A stretch of DNA of 64,000 nt from Corynebacterium glyciniphilum AJ 3170 (GTDB taxonomy: Bacteria; Actinomycetota; Actinomycetes; Mycobacteriales; Mycobacteriaceae), in contig NZ_VDYZ01000016.1 of the NCBI RefSeq assembly GCF_007673095.1, positions 1 through 64,000 of the forward strand, given 5' to 3'. The position numbers and the translations under genes were made by a program. A model generated the notes under the pieces. That model saw only the letters and a program-made list of their open reading frames with translations. It was not told where the DNA came from and did no database searches. This document shows positions 17,750 through 25,823 of this stretch, piece after piece. The first letter of the stretch is position 1. Every line of letters begins with the position of its first letter.

Positions 17750-18607
17750 TCACTTCAGCAACCGGGACATCCCCCGGTCGGCGAGGACCTGTCCACCGGT
17801 CTGGCAGGTCGGGCAGTACTGGAACGACGAATCGCTGAACACCACCTGCCGCACGGTGTCGCCGCAGACCGGGCAGGGCTCCCCGGCGCGGCCGTGTACC
17901 TGCATGCCGTCCTTCTTCGCCTGTTTGATGTCCGCGGCGTCGAGCCCCGACAGACGACCGACCTCCGAGGTGAGCGTCTCGACGACCGCATCGTACAGCG
18001 GTCGTCGCAGTTCAGGAGACATCGCGGCAGAGGTGAACGGCGACGTGCGCGCGCGGTGCAGGATCTCGTCCGAGTACGCGTTTCCGATCCCCACAATGAG
18101 TGTCTGGTCGCGGAGGACGCCTTTGATCCGGGCGCGCCCAGCCTCATCCAACACTCCGCAGAACGCCTCGAACGTGAAGTCCGGGGCCACCGGATCGACG
18201 CCGAGTGCCGCGACCCCGGTCACCTCGGCAGGATCGTTCACGAGATAGAGCGCGAGTTTCTTCTTCGTCCCCGCTTCCGTGACGTCCAGGCACCCGTCCC
18301 CCAGCATCAGCCGGACGGCGAGCGGCCCCTTGCCGGGTTTCGGCCGGGTCGCCGGGACAGAATCACGCCACGTGACCCACCCCGCTCTCGCCAGGTGCAT
18401 GATCAGGTGGACGTCGTCCATCTGCAGGTCGAGGAATTTTCCGTGGCGACGGACGTCGGTGACCGTCTTACCCACGACTGAGGACGGCGCCACGGCCACC
18501 GTCTTGAGCGCGGAGAACGCCGTCAGGTCGACGCGGTCGACCACGCGTCCCGCGATCCTGCGCCGCAGGTCGGACGCGAGTGCCTCGACGTCAGGTGACT
18601 CCGGCAC
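17750..18607 (-). CDS. Fpg/Nei-family DNA glycosylase
   Basis: 285 residues. The mature N-terminus PESPDVEAL contains the catalytic Pro2-Glu3 pair of the family, although the usual PELPEVE is altered to PESPDVE. The helix-two-turn-helix (LRDQTLIVGIGNAYSDEILHRA) and a four-cysteine zinc finger (CPVCGDTVRQVVF, then CPTC) are complete. It should excise oxidised bases and cut the abasic site. The subgroup (Fpg, Nei1 or Nei2 type) cannot be fixed without alignment. A GTG start at 18607 encodes the Met preceding Pro2. It lies 10 bases after the aconitase gene on the same strand and is likely co-transcribed with it. Confidence 0.87.
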   Translation of the reverse strand: MPESPDVEALASDLRRRIAGRVVDRVDLTAFSALKTVAVAPSSVVGKTVTDVRRHGKFLDLQMDDVHLIMHLARAGWVTWRDSVPATRPKPGKGPLAVRLMLGDGCLDVTEAGTKKKLALYLVNDPAEVTGVAALGVDPVAPDFTFEAFCGVLDEAGRARIKGVLRDQTLIVGIGNAYSDEILHRARTSPFTSAAMSPELRRPLYDAVVETLTSEVGRLSGLDAADIKQAKKDGMQVHGRAGEPCPVCGDTVRQVVFSDSSFQYCPTCQTGGQVLADRGMSRLLK

Positions 18608-18617
18608 AGGGCACCCG

Positions 18618-20624
18618 TCAGTTCAGCGCGTTGGCGGTCGCGGGGCCTTCGGCCTGGCCCGCGGTGTACGGGATACGACCGCCTGCGATCAGCATCTCGA
18701 CCTGCCGGTCCGAGAGGCGGTGCCGCAGCGCCACGTCGCGACCACCGATCGTCGCGGTGACCTGGTTTCCCTCTCGGAGCGCGTCACGCAGCCCGGTGAC
18801 CACGAACTCGTCGTCCTGGGAGATCGCGTCGTGGTCGGAGGGGTCGACGAACTCCAGCGGCAGGATCCCGAAGTTCGCCAGGTTCTGCCAGTGGATCCGC
18901 GCGAAGGACTTCGCCACCACGGCCTGCAGCCCCAGATACCGCGGCGCGATCACCGCGTGCTCGCGGGACGAACCCTGACCGTAGTTCTCACCGGCGACCA
19001 CGATGTGCCCACCGTCGGTCGCGTTGGCGCGCTCGAAGTAGGTGTCGTCGACCCGGGAGAAGCTGAACTCCGAGATCTTCGGGATGTTGCTGCGGTACGG
19101 CAGCACCCGCGACCCGGCGGGCATGATCTCGTCGGTGGACACGTCGTCGCCCATGACCAGCAGCGTGGGTGCCGTCAGGTCGTCGTCCAGCGGTGCGAAC
19201 TCCGGGAGGGAAGAGATATTCGGCCCCTTGACCAGCTCGACCTTCGACGCCTCCTCCGGTTCCAGCGGGGCCAGCAGCATGTCGTCGACGGAACTGAAGC
19301 GTTCGGGCATCTTCGGCACGGGGCAGCTCATGTCGTACATCGACTCCAGCTCGCGCGGGTCGGTGATCTTCCCGGTCAGAGCAGCAGCGGCCGCGGTCTC
19401 CGGCGAGCACAGCCAGACGGCGTCCTCCTCCGTCCCGGAACGGCCGGGGAAGTTCCGTGGCATGGTGCGCAGGGAGTTCCGTCCGCTGGCGGGCGCCTGC
19501 CCCATGCCGATGCATCCCATGCAGCCGGACTGGTGGATCCGGGCGCCCGACTTCACCAGCGACGTCAGCCATCCTCCGGAAATCAGGTCGGCCAGCACCT
19601 CACGGGACGTCGGGTTGATGTCCACGGACACCCTCTGTGCCGTCTGCCTCCCGGCCAGGATCTCCGCGACCACGGCGAAGTCACGGACGCCCGGGTTCGC
19701 GGACGACCCCACGACCACCTGGGAGACCTCCTCGTCCTCCTCCGCCACCTCGCGGACCGGAACGACGTTGCCGGGTGAGGACGGCCGGGCGATCAGCGGC
19801 TCCAGGTCGCCGAGCTCGATGTGTTCGGTGACGTCATACTCCGCACCGTCGTCGGCGACGAGACGGGTGAAGTCGTCGGGACGTCCGACGGCGGCGAGGT
19901 AGTCACGCGCCGCGTCGTCCGCGGGGAAGACGCTCGCGGTGGCGCCGAGTTCGGCACCCATGTTCGCGATCACGTGACGGTCCATCGCCGTGAGATTGTC
20001 CAGCCCCGGGCCGTGGTACTCGATGATCCGTCCGACGCCGCCCTTCACCCCGTGGCGGCGCAGCATCTCGAGCACGACGTCCTTCGCCGACACCCACGGG
20101 GGAAGTTCGCCGGTGAGCTCGACGCCCCAGACCTCCGGCATGGACACGTAGAGCGGCTGACCCGCCATGGCCATGGCGACCTCGAGGCCGCCGACGCCGA
20201 TGGCCAGCATCCCCAGGGCACCGGCGGCGCAGGTGTGGGAGTCCGACCCGATCATCGTGGCACCGGGCCGTCCGAAATGAGCCTGGTGGACAGGGTGCGA
20301 CACCCCGTTTCCCGCCTTCGAGAACCACAGGCCGAACCGCTGGGCCGCGGACTGAAGAAACACGTGGTCATCGGGGTTCTTCTCGTCGGTCTGCAGTAGG
20401 TTGTGGTCGACGTACTGGACGGAAAGCTCCGTCTGGATCCGGTCCAGCCCCATCGACTCGAGTTCCAGCATCACCATGGTGCCGGTGGCGTCCTGGGTGA
20501 GCGTCTGATCGACGGTCAGGCCGATCTCACTCCCCGGGGCCAGATCGGCCATGTCACCGTCGACCAGGTGGTCGGCGATGAGTTTCTGTGCGACATTCCT
20601 CTTCTCGTGCTGTGCAGTCTGCAT
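18618..20624 (-). CDS. Aconitate hydratase-family protein (short, Aquifex-type)
   Basis: 668 residues, clearly shorter than the roughly 900-residue AcnA typical of actinobacteria. Iron-sulfur cluster cysteines are visible in SDSHTCAAGALG and HQSGCMGCIGMGQ, and the swivel domain shows GDDVSTDEIMPAGSRVLPYR and AGENYGQGSSREHAV, with the substrate-binding SSREHA motif. It should isomerise citrate/isocitrate or a related 3-carboxy acid. The ATG at 20624 has AAGGAGGTG seven bases upstream, better than an alternative at 20642. It is followed by the DNA glycosylase gene. A second, long AcnA elsewhere in the genome is expected but is not in this window. Confidence 0.87.
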   Translation of the reverse strand: MQTAQHEKRNVAQKLIADHLVDGDMADLAPGSEIGLTVDQTLTQDATGTMVMLELESMGLDRIQTELSVQYVDHNLLQTDEKNPDDHVFLQSAAQRFGLWFSKAGNGVSHPVHQAHFGRPGATMIGSDSHTCAAGALGMLAIGVGGLEVAMAMAGQPLYVSMPEVWGVELTGELPPWVSAKDVVLEMLRRHGVKGGVGRIIEYHGPGLDNLTAMDRHVIANMGAELGATASVFPADDAARDYLAAVGRPDDFTRLVADDGAEYDVTEHIELGDLEPLIARPSSPGNVVPVREVAEEDEEVSQVVVGSSANPGVRDFAVVAEILAGRQTAQRVSVDINPTSREVLADLISGGWLTSLVKSGARIHQSGCMGCIGMGQAPASGRNSLRTMPRNFPGRSGTEEDAVWLCSPETAAAAALTGKITDPRELESMYDMSCPVPKMPERFSSVDDMLLAPLEPEEASKVELVKGPNISSLPEFAPLDDDLTAPTLLVMGDDVSTDEIMPAGSRVLPYRSNIPKISEFSFSRVDDTYFERANATDGGHIVVAGENYGQGSSREHAVIAPRYLGLQAVVAKSFARIHWQNLANFGILPLEFVDPSDHDAISQDDEFVVTGLRDALREGNQVTATIGGRDVALRHRLSDRQVEMLIAGGRIPYTAGQAEGPATANALN

Positions 20625-20747
20625 ACGGCACACCTCCTTCATCGCGTGCCCCCAACGCTACGCCAGAGTGGAACATGTTTCAGATCGTGAACAAGTACGT
20701 CGTCCCCCTTTTCCGGAGCGCCTGCAACGCAGGTAAGGTGTCCAGAC

Positions 20748-22427
20748 GTGTCAGACACCGCAGCAGCCTCCCCCGCCAGCACCTCCACCGTCGCCTCCGA
20801 AGCTCACCGCCGGCGCACCTTCGCCGTCATCGCCCACCCGGACGCCGGTAAGTCCACGCTGACCGAGGCGCTGGCGCTGCATGCCCGTGTCATCAACGAG
20901 GCCGGCGCCGTCCACGGCAAGGCCGGCCGCAAGTCCACCGTCTCCGACTGGATGGACATGGAGAAGGACCGCGGCATCTCCGTGGCGTCCTCCGCGCTGC
21001 AGTTCGAGTACGCCCCGGAAGGCCACACCGGCGAGCCGTACATGATCAACCTGGTCGACACCCCCGGCCACGCCGACTTCTCCGAGGACACCTACCGTGT
21101 GCTCACCGCCGTCGACGCCGCCGTGATGCTCGTGGACGGTGCCAAGGGCCTGGAGCCGCAGACCCTGAAGCTCTTCCGGGTGTGCAAGGCCCGCGGGTTG
21201 CCGATCATCACCGTGGTCAACAAGTGGGACCGTCCGGGTAAGGAACCCCTCGAGCTGGTGGACGAGATCGTCACGGAGATCGGCCTGCAGCCGACGCCGC
21301 TGTTCTGGCCGGTCGGCCCTGCCGGTGACTTTCGCGGGCTGGCCCGTCTCGACCGCGACGGTGAGGTGCAGGAGTACATCCACTTCCTGCGCACCGCCGG
21401 TGGATCCACCATCGCCCCCGAGGAGCACTACTCCCCCGCCGACGCATCAGCGAAGGAGGACGACGCCTGGGACACCGCGGCCGAGGAGGCCGAACTGCTC
21501 GCCGCCGACGGCGCCGTACACGACCAGGAGCTCTTCCTGGAGTGCACGACCTCCCCGTTGATCTTCGCCTCCGCGATGCTGAACTTCGGCGTCCACCAGA
21601 TCCTGGACACCCTCTGCGCCCTGGCCCCGCAACCGGGGCCCCGGGAGTCCGACCCGGCCGTGGTCGAGGCCGCGGCATCCTCGGCAGGTGCGGCGATCGA
21701 CACGGTCCGCGACGTCACCGACGCCTTCGCCGGTGTGGTCTTCAAGGTGCAGGCCGGCATGGACACCAACCACCGTGACAAGCTCGCCTTCATGCGCGTC
21801 GTCTCCGGCGAGTTCACCCGGGGCATGCAGGTCAGCCACGCGCAGTCGGGGCGCTCCTTCTCCACGAAGTACGCCCTCACCGTCTTCGGCCGCGACCGCA
21901 ACACGGTCGAGGCCGCCTACCCCGGCGACATCGTCGGACTGGTCAACGCCGGCACCCTCGCCCCCGGCGACACGATCTACGCCGGACGGAAGGTCCAGTT
22001 CCGGCCCATGCCGCAGTTCGCTCCGGAGAACTTCCGCACGCTGCGGGCGAAGACGCTGGGCAAGTACAAGCAGTTCCGCAAGGCCCTGGACCAGCTCGAC
22101 TCCGAGGGCGTGGTGCAGATCCTCAAGAACGACGCCCGTGGCGACGCCAGCCCGGTGATGGCGGCCGTCGGCCCCATGCAGTTCGAGGTCATGCAGGCCC
22201 GGATGATGGCCGAGTACAACGTGGAGACCGTCACCGAACCCGTGCCCTACTCCGTGGCCCGACGTACCGACGCGGCCAGTGCCCCCGAACTCGGCCGCCA
22301 GCGCGGCGTGGAGATCTTCACCCGCTCCGACGGGGCGCTCATCGCGCTGTTCGGCGACAAGTGGAAGCTCGCCTTCGTGGAGAAGGAGCACCCGGAGCTC
22401 ACGATGGAACCCCTGGTGGCAGACTAG
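20748..22427 (+). CDS. prfC: Peptide chain release factor 3 (RF3)
   Basis: 559 residues of translational GTPase. G1 AHPDAGKST, switch DRGISVASSA, G3 DTPGHADFSEDTYR and G4 NKWDRPGKEP are all present; the FSEDTYR sequence after G3 separates RF3 from EF-G. RF3 uses GTP to eject RF1/RF2 from the ribosome after termination. An insertion rich in Ala/Glu/Asp (about residues 225-250) is longer than in E. coli. The GTG start at 20748 follows a TAAGGT box by eight bases without a Shine-Dalgarno, so leaderless translation is likely. Divergent from the aconitase gene. Confidence 0.95.
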   Translation: MSDTAAASPASTSTVASEAHRRRTFAVIAHPDAGKSTLTEALALHARVINEAGAVHGKAGRKSTVSDWMDMEKDRGISVASSALQFEYAPEGHTGEPYMINLVDTPGHADFSEDTYRVLTAVDAAVMLVDGAKGLEPQTLKLFRVCKARGLPIITVVNKWDRPGKEPLELVDEIVTEIGLQPTPLFWPVGPAGDFRGLARLDRDGEVQEYIHFLRTAGGSTIAPEEHYSPADASAKEDDAWDTAAEEAELLAADGAVHDQELFLECTTSPLIFASAMLNFGVHQILDTLCALAPQPGPRESDPAVVEAAASSAGAAIDTVRDVTDAFAGVVFKVQAGMDTNHRDKLAFMRVVSGEFTRGMQVSHAQSGRSFSTKYALTVFGRDRNTVEAAYPGDIVGLVNAGTLAPGDTIYAGRKVQFRPMPQFAPENFRTLRAKTLGKYKQFRKALDQLDSEGVVQILKNDARGDASPVMAAVGPMQFEVMQARMMAEYNVETVTEPVPYSVARRTDAASAPELGRQRGVEIFTRSDGALIALFGDKWKLAFVEKEHPELTMEPLVAD

Positions 22428-22505
22428 GCGGACATTCCCCTGATTTTGACCGGGAAATGAGGTAGTGTCCGGCAGGACGTCTTCAGTGAAAGGTAGCTCC
22501 TCCCC

Positions 22506-24050
22506 GTGTCATCCCGGATCCTCCGAACAGCGTGTGCCGCTGTCGTCGCCAGTACCCTCGCAGCCCTCGCCGCCCCCGCCGCTGTTGCCGGTACGGCGGC
22601 GCCCGACCCGTTGGACTGGGGCCCCTGTCCCACCGGATCATTCGCCGACCCCGCCGCCGAGTGCGCCGACATCGAGGTCCCCGAGGACTACGCGAACCCG
22701 GACGCGGGGAGCATCACGCTCACGATGAGCCGGATCGCGGCCACCGGTGAGCGTAAGGGCGTCATCGCCGGGAACCCGGGCGGCCCCGGCGGCGACGCAC
22801 TCGCCATGTTCGCCGGCAGTGACGGAGCAGACGCCGAAGGCCGGATCGTCCTGCCCGCCGACGTCCGGGAGAGCTATGACCTCCTCGCCGTCGAACCCCG
22901 TGGACTGGCCTGGGGGACGCCGCTGGACTGCTCGACGCCGGCCGGACCGGCCGCCCCCGCCGGCGACCTGCTCGCCGGATGCGAGTCGAACAATCCGGGG
23001 TACGCCGCGACCATCACCACCGACAACACCGCCCGCGACCTCGACGAGGCGCGCCAGGCGCTGGGCGAGGAGACACTGAACCTCTACGGCGTCTCCTACG
23101 GAGGCCCGCTGATGGCGACCTACGCCACGCTCTTCCCGGGGCACACCGGCCGGGTACTGCTCGACTCGTCGGCGTCCCCCGACCAGCGGTGGTTCGGCCT
23201 CGGCCAGGCCCGGAAGCAGGCCCGTGTGGACGGTCTCGACGCCATGTTCTCCTGGCTCGCCGAACGCGACGACGAGTACCACCTGGGCACCACACCCCTG
23301 CAGGTCTACCAGCGGTGGGCCGAGGTCGTCGCCGGCCCCTACGGCGTCCAGCTGCCGACCACCCCGCCCGCATCGACGGACGCGGACGCGCCATTGCCCG
23401 GCGAGCTGGCGACCCGCGTCGTCGACGCCGTCGTCTACGCCCAGTGGCGGGCCGGAACCCTCTCCGACACCACACGGATGCTCCTCGGCGACGAGAGTGC
23501 ACTGGTCGGTGTGACCGCCGGACAGTCCGGCCTCATGGAGGGCCTGTACAGCGAGAAGTTGTGGCCGGTCATCGGGGAACAGCTCAGCAACCCCGGCGCC
23601 GAGCAGGCTGAACAACCGCAGCAGCCACAGCTGTCCGAGGAGGAGGCCGCCGCCCTGGAACTGATGCAGACCCAGATGGCCTACGTCGACCGGGCGATCA
23701 TCTGCAACGAGAACACCTCGGCACCGGACCCCTCACTCGTGGTACCGACCCTGGTCACGCAGTACACCGGCGGCGACCTGATCCGGTACAACGAGGACCT
23801 GATCGGCTCCGGCCTGTACTGCGACGGCTGGTCCGCGACCACCGTGCCGACCGATCCTTCCGGCGCGGAGCTGGAGCACGCACCGCTGAACATCGGCTAC
23901 TCCCACGACACCGCGGTCACCGCGGAGGGCGCCACCGACATGCACCGCGCGATGGGCGGGGACCTGCTGACCCTCGACGGTTACTCCCACGGCGTCCTGC
24001 TGGAGGATCCGCAGGCGTTCGAGGACGAGATCAGCGCGTACTTCGCCTGA
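22506..24050 (+). CDS. Secreted alpha/beta hydrolase, TAP/S33-peptidase-like
   Basis: 514 residues with a cleavable Sec signal (ILRTACAAVVASTLAALAAP, cut near AVAGTA). The mature enzyme has the pattern of secreted tripeptidyl aminopeptidase-like hydrolases: GNPGGPGGDAL oxyanion loop, nucleophile motif GVSYGG, late acid region and LDGYSHGVLL with the catalytic His. Cysteines that could form disulfides occur at both ends, as in exported actinobacterial homologues. Substrate is probably peptide or ester. A GTG at 22506 begins the signal peptide, with AAAGGTAG upstream. The 3' end overlaps the convergent esterase gene by 20 bases. Confidence 0.85.
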   Translation: MSSRILRTACAAVVASTLAALAAPAAVAGTAAPDPLDWGPCPTGSFADPAAECADIEVPEDYANPDAGSITLTMSRIAATGERKGVIAGNPGGPGGDALAMFAGSDGADAEGRIVLPADVRESYDLLAVEPRGLAWGTPLDCSTPAGPAAPAGDLLAGCESNNPGYAATITTDNTARDLDEARQALGEETLNLYGVSYGGPLMATYATLFPGHTGRVLLDSSASPDQRWFGLGQARKQARVDGLDAMFSWLAERDDEYHLGTTPLQVYQRWAEVVAGPYGVQLPTTPPASTDADAPLPGELATRVVDAVVYAQWRAGTLSDTTRMLLGDESALVGVTAGQSGLMEGLYSEKLWPVIGEQLSNPGAEQAEQPQQPQLSEEEAAALELMQTQMAYVDRAIICNENTSAPDPSLVVPTLVTQYTGGDLIRYNEDLIGSGLYCDGWSATTVPTDPSGAELEHAPLNIGYSHDTAVTAEGATDMHRAMGGDLLTLDGYSHGVLLEDPQAFEDEISAYFA

Positions 24051-25035
24051 GCAGCTCCACCAGCCCGCGGGTCAGCGCGCCGGTCCAGCCGGCCATCTCG
24101 TGACCGTGGGTGCCGATGTCGAGGCTGGCCGGCACTCCCGCTCCGCGCAGTGCGTCCGCCACTGCCATCGCGTGCTCGGGCATGCTCCTCCCCTCACCAC
24201 GCCCGGCGCTGAGGTGTACCCGCACGCCGGACGGTGCGCCGGACTCCCTGATCTCGGCCGCGACATCGCCGAACCAGAATGACCCCGAGGTCGCCACGGC
24301 GAGCCGGACGGCGTCGGGTCGCCGCAGCACCAGGTCCACCGCGGACAGTCCGCCGAGGCTCTCTCCGGCGATGACCGTGCGCGCTGGCGGGACGTCGACA
24401 TGACCGCGTACCCACGGCAGCACCCGGTCGGCGATGAGGGTACGGTAGTCCTCCGAACGGGACAGCAGGGCGACGCGGTCATCGCGGGTGTCCACCGCCA
24501 CGACCGCGAGTCGCGGGAGTCGTCCGGACGTGTGCAACCGATCCAGAGCTGCCGGGAGGGGGGTCTGCGACCATGCGGCCCCGTCGCTGATGACCAGCAG
24601 ATGGTCTGCCCCGCGGAATCCGCTGGTCCACAACCGTCGCCCGTCCAGTTCCGTCTCGTCCCAGGTGACGGGGTCGTCCTCGGCCCACCCGGGCTGTTCC
24701 GGGGCGCCCGGCATGATCAGCCGTCCGGAAGCGCCACTGCCGCGCATCGGCGTCCGCCAGGCGGGATGGTCCAGGACGTGCGGAACAACGGAGTCCATGA
24801 GGCCCAGCCACCGCGACCGGGAGTCAGTGGTGGCGTCGAACCGTGCCGCCGCGGCCACGTCCAGCGGGACCACCCGGTAGGACGAGACGAGGTCGTCCGG
24901 CACGGGGAGCGTGGACGTCCACCCCTCCCCGTCCGGCGTCATACGGTGCAGATCCGGGGTGTGGTGGTCGTGCATCCCGTCGATGTGGAGGAACACGCGC
25001 TCGGCGCGGCCAGGGTAGCTGAAGGTCAGGTCCAC
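24031..25035 (-). CDS. Enterochelin esterase-like hydrolase
   Basis: 334 residues. An N-terminal beta-sandwich-like domain (VFLHIDGMHDHHTPDLHRM, VPDDLVSSYRVVPLDVAA) precedes an esterase-D-type alpha/beta hydrolase with nucleophile motif AGESLGGLSA and a terminal catalytic histidine in GTHGHEMAGW. This is the architecture of Fes-type enzymes that hydrolyse ferric catecholate siderophores, though no iron genes are adjacent. No signal peptide is seen, so it is cytosolic. The GTG at 25035 was chosen because it lies four bases after the stop of the upstream membrane-protein gene and begins the conserved domain; a much longer frame reaching 25155 would run inside that gene. Confidence 0.78.
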   Translation of the reverse strand: MDLTFSYPGRAERVFLHIDGMHDHHTPDLHRMTPDGEGWTSTLPVPDDLVSSYRVVPLDVAAAARFDATTDSRSRWLGLMDSVVPHVLDHPAWRTPMRGSGASGRLIMPGAPEQPGWAEDDPVTWDETELDGRRLWTSGFRGADHLLVISDGAAWSQTPLPAALDRLHTSGRLPRLAVVAVDTRDDRVALLSRSEDYRTLIADRVLPWVRGHVDVPPARTVIAGESLGGLSAVDLVLRRPDAVRLAVATSGSFWFGDVAAEIRESGAPSGVRVHLSAGRGEGRSMPEHAMAVADALRGAGVPASLDIGTHGHEMAGWTGALTRGLVELLRRSTR

Positions 25036-25039
25036 GGCG

Positions 25040-25711
25040 TCACACCAGGTGGAAGACGCCGAGGAGGATGAGGAACACCGCCACGACATAGCCCCCGGCG
25101 CGCGCGACGGTCGCCTGGTTCTGTCGCATCCACCCGAAGCCGCGACCCACGGCACTGTACGGGCGCATCCGGATGTATCCGACCACGAGAGCGCACAGGA
25201 ACGGCAGACTCAACGCTACCGACGCATAGGCGATCATGCCGATATAGCGGGTGACCGTGGCGAAGTCGCCGGCACTCATCACGGCGATGCCGGCGAAGAA
25301 GGGGACGGAGGTCACCGACTGGACGAGGCCCAGGACGATGCCGGTGCCGACGGTCGCCCAGGACGGTGTCGTGAGCGGTTTCATGATGCGCCGGACCAGG
25401 CCGGACGATCCGTCCCCGCCGCCGCGCCACGACAGGACCGCACCGGCCACACCGGTGAGAATGAGCAGGATGCCGAGGACAGGAGATTCGACGACGGTCT
25501 TGATCTTCTCGCCGAGCCCGTCGAAGACCACCATGGTGAGCAGCGCGAGCACCAGCACTCCGAGCCAGTCGCCGAAGACGAGACGGGTAGCCACCGCGCC
25601 GTAACGGCCTCCCCTGTCTTTCAGCGGCTGCGCGATCCCGACCGCGACGAGGACACCGATCAGCAGGAAGTTGACGGTGTCCGCGAGGGCGAAACTCAGC
25701 ACGTACAGCAC
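25040..25711 (-). CDS. Six-helix membrane protein, probable GAP/Sap (LysE-fold-like) family
   Basis: 223 residues, almost entirely membrane-embedded: FALADTVNFLLIGVLVAVGI, WLGVLVLALLTMVVFDGL, VLGILLILTGVAGAVLSW, a middle loop with RRIMKPL, then VGTGIVLGLVQSV, YASVALSLPFLCALVVGYI and a last helix YVVAVFLILLGVFHLV. The N-terminal ADTVNFLLIGV and FGDWLGVL motifs resemble the GAP/Sap family associated with lipid export in mycolata; this is a resemblance, not a proof. The GTG at 25711 follows a TAGGAT box by six bases (leaderless). It is co-transcribed with the esterase-like gene. Confidence 0.6.
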   Translation of the reverse strand: MLYVLSFALADTVNFLLIGVLVAVGIAQPLKDRGGRYGAVATRLVFGDWLGVLVLALLTMVVFDGLGEKIKTVVESPVLGILLILTGVAGAVLSWRGGGDGSSGLVRRIMKPLTTPSWATVGTGIVLGLVQSVTSVPFFAGIAVMSAGDFATVTRYIGMIAYASVALSLPFLCALVVGYIRMRPYSAVGRGFGWMRQNQATVARAGGYVVAVFLILLGVFHLV

Positions 25712-25776
25712 ACCGGCTGATCCTACACGGTGGCTGCACAGGCATACCCCGCGCCATCACCGCTAAAAACATAGCT

Positions 25777-25812
25777 GTGCACTGATCGTGCAATATTGTG
25801 CAACCGGTGCAA
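25777..25812 (+). promoter_or_regulatory. Four GTGCA direct repeats in the mmpL promoter (operator candidate)
   Basis: GTGCA(A) occurs at 25777, 25788, 25798 and 25807, spaced about one helical turn apart. A CAATATTG palindrome lies between the second and third copies. They cover the -35 to -10 region (AATAAT at 25811-25816) of the mmpL-tetR operon, as expected for binding by the co-encoded TetR protein. Confidence 0.5.
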
Positions 25813-25823
25813 TAATATCGCGC

